Assembly (NCBI GenBank): GCA_026261815.1
Contig: JAMPIT010000493.1
Span: 2,197,001-2,261,000, forward strand
Direction: 5' to 3'
Length of the DNA: 64,000 nt
From: Monarcha castaneiventris obscurior
Taxonomy: Eukaryota > Chordata > Aves > Passeriformes > Monarchidae
The position numbers and the translations under genes were made by a program. This document shows, in pieces, positions 63,589-64,000 of the stretch. Below the pieces are notes generated by a model, which saw only the letters and a list, made by a program, of their open reading frames with translations, ran no database searches and had not been told where the DNA came from. The first letter of the stretch is position 1; each line of letters opens with the position of its first letter.

Positions 63589-64000
63589 GTGAGCTGGAAA
63601 GTAACATTTGTACAAACCCACTTCTCCTTCATATGCCCCCTTGATGCTTCCAATCTAATGCACCAAAATTATCATACAGTATTTTGTCCCCAAAGTTGAT
63701 GTTGATAATCAATATAAATTGGGAAAATTCTCAATATTCTGAGTGATGTATTTCTTGTTTTAAAATGCTACTTTGTTTAGAGCTCATGGTGGGTATGCAG
63801 AGACACAGCTGTAGTAGCCAGGTACTCAGGGTGAGTAGAATAACTCTTTGTTTGGGTCATGTAATGCTGAACTGCCTTGTCCAGGATCATCCATATGTGG
63901 ATAATATTTGCCCAGCTCCAAAGTGGATACTGGACAAGTCCCTGCTCACTGTGTCTCCCTTTGGAAAGCTTGATTGCCCAAAAAAAAGGGTGTGGTGTGG
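63589..64000 (+). other. B3GNTL1: 5' part of the next B3GNTL1 intron
   Basis: This begins with the donor gtgagc after the QKK codons. Nothing else was recognised. The exon expected to follow, carrying the C-terminal part of the protein, is not in the window. Confidence 0.85.

Noticed and set aside
1..64000. tRNA, rRNA, CRISPR arrays or bacterial-type operons
   Set aside because: No cloverleaf with internal promoter boxes, no regular repeat-spacer array and no dense coding were seen. The window is vertebrate intron.

Overview
The window is vertebrate nuclear DNA, most likely from a bird and possibly a songbird. It is AT-rich and CpG-poor, and almost all of it is intron. The bird assignment rests on four fragments that resemble the 3' end of CR1 LINEs and on one candidate retroviral LTR. 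The species cannot be fixed from what is visible.

Only one gene can be supported. It is an internal part of B3GNTL1 (beta-1,3-N-acetylglucosaminyltransferase-like protein 1, a CAZy family GT2-type enzyme) on the + strand. Four consecutive coding exons lie at 2631-2726, 47170-47265, 55522-55646 and 63453-63588. All have GT-AG splice sites and compatible phases (0/0, 0/0, 0/2, 2/0). Together they encode 151 residues (453 nt) and include the VG-x-FDE and PEDL stretches that form the acceptor-side, catalytic-base end of a GT2 GT-A domain. The N-terminal donor-binding exons and the C-terminal exon or exons lie outside the window.

Layout: 1-2630 is the end of an upstream intron. 2727-47169 is a 44.4 kb intron. 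47266-55521 is an 8.3 kb intron. 55647-63452 is a 7.8 kb intron. 63589-64000 is the start of the next intron. The 44.4 kb intron holds CR1 fragments in both orientations, a candidate solo LTR next to a 23-bp AT-rich tandem array, microsatellites, a GC-rich island with a G-quadruplex motif, a second GC-rich patch, perfect inverted repeats and a possible antisense retrocopy tail. The two later introns hold another CR1 fragment and several patches that keep unusually many CpGs, which may be constrained regulatory DNA or young insertions.

No tRNA, rRNA, CRISPR array, bacterial-type operon or convincing nested protein gene was seen. The many short open frames fit chance in intronic DNA. I found no clear previously undescribed system. 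The best leads are the CpG-retaining patches, the G-quadruplex island and the antisense poly(A)-like tail.
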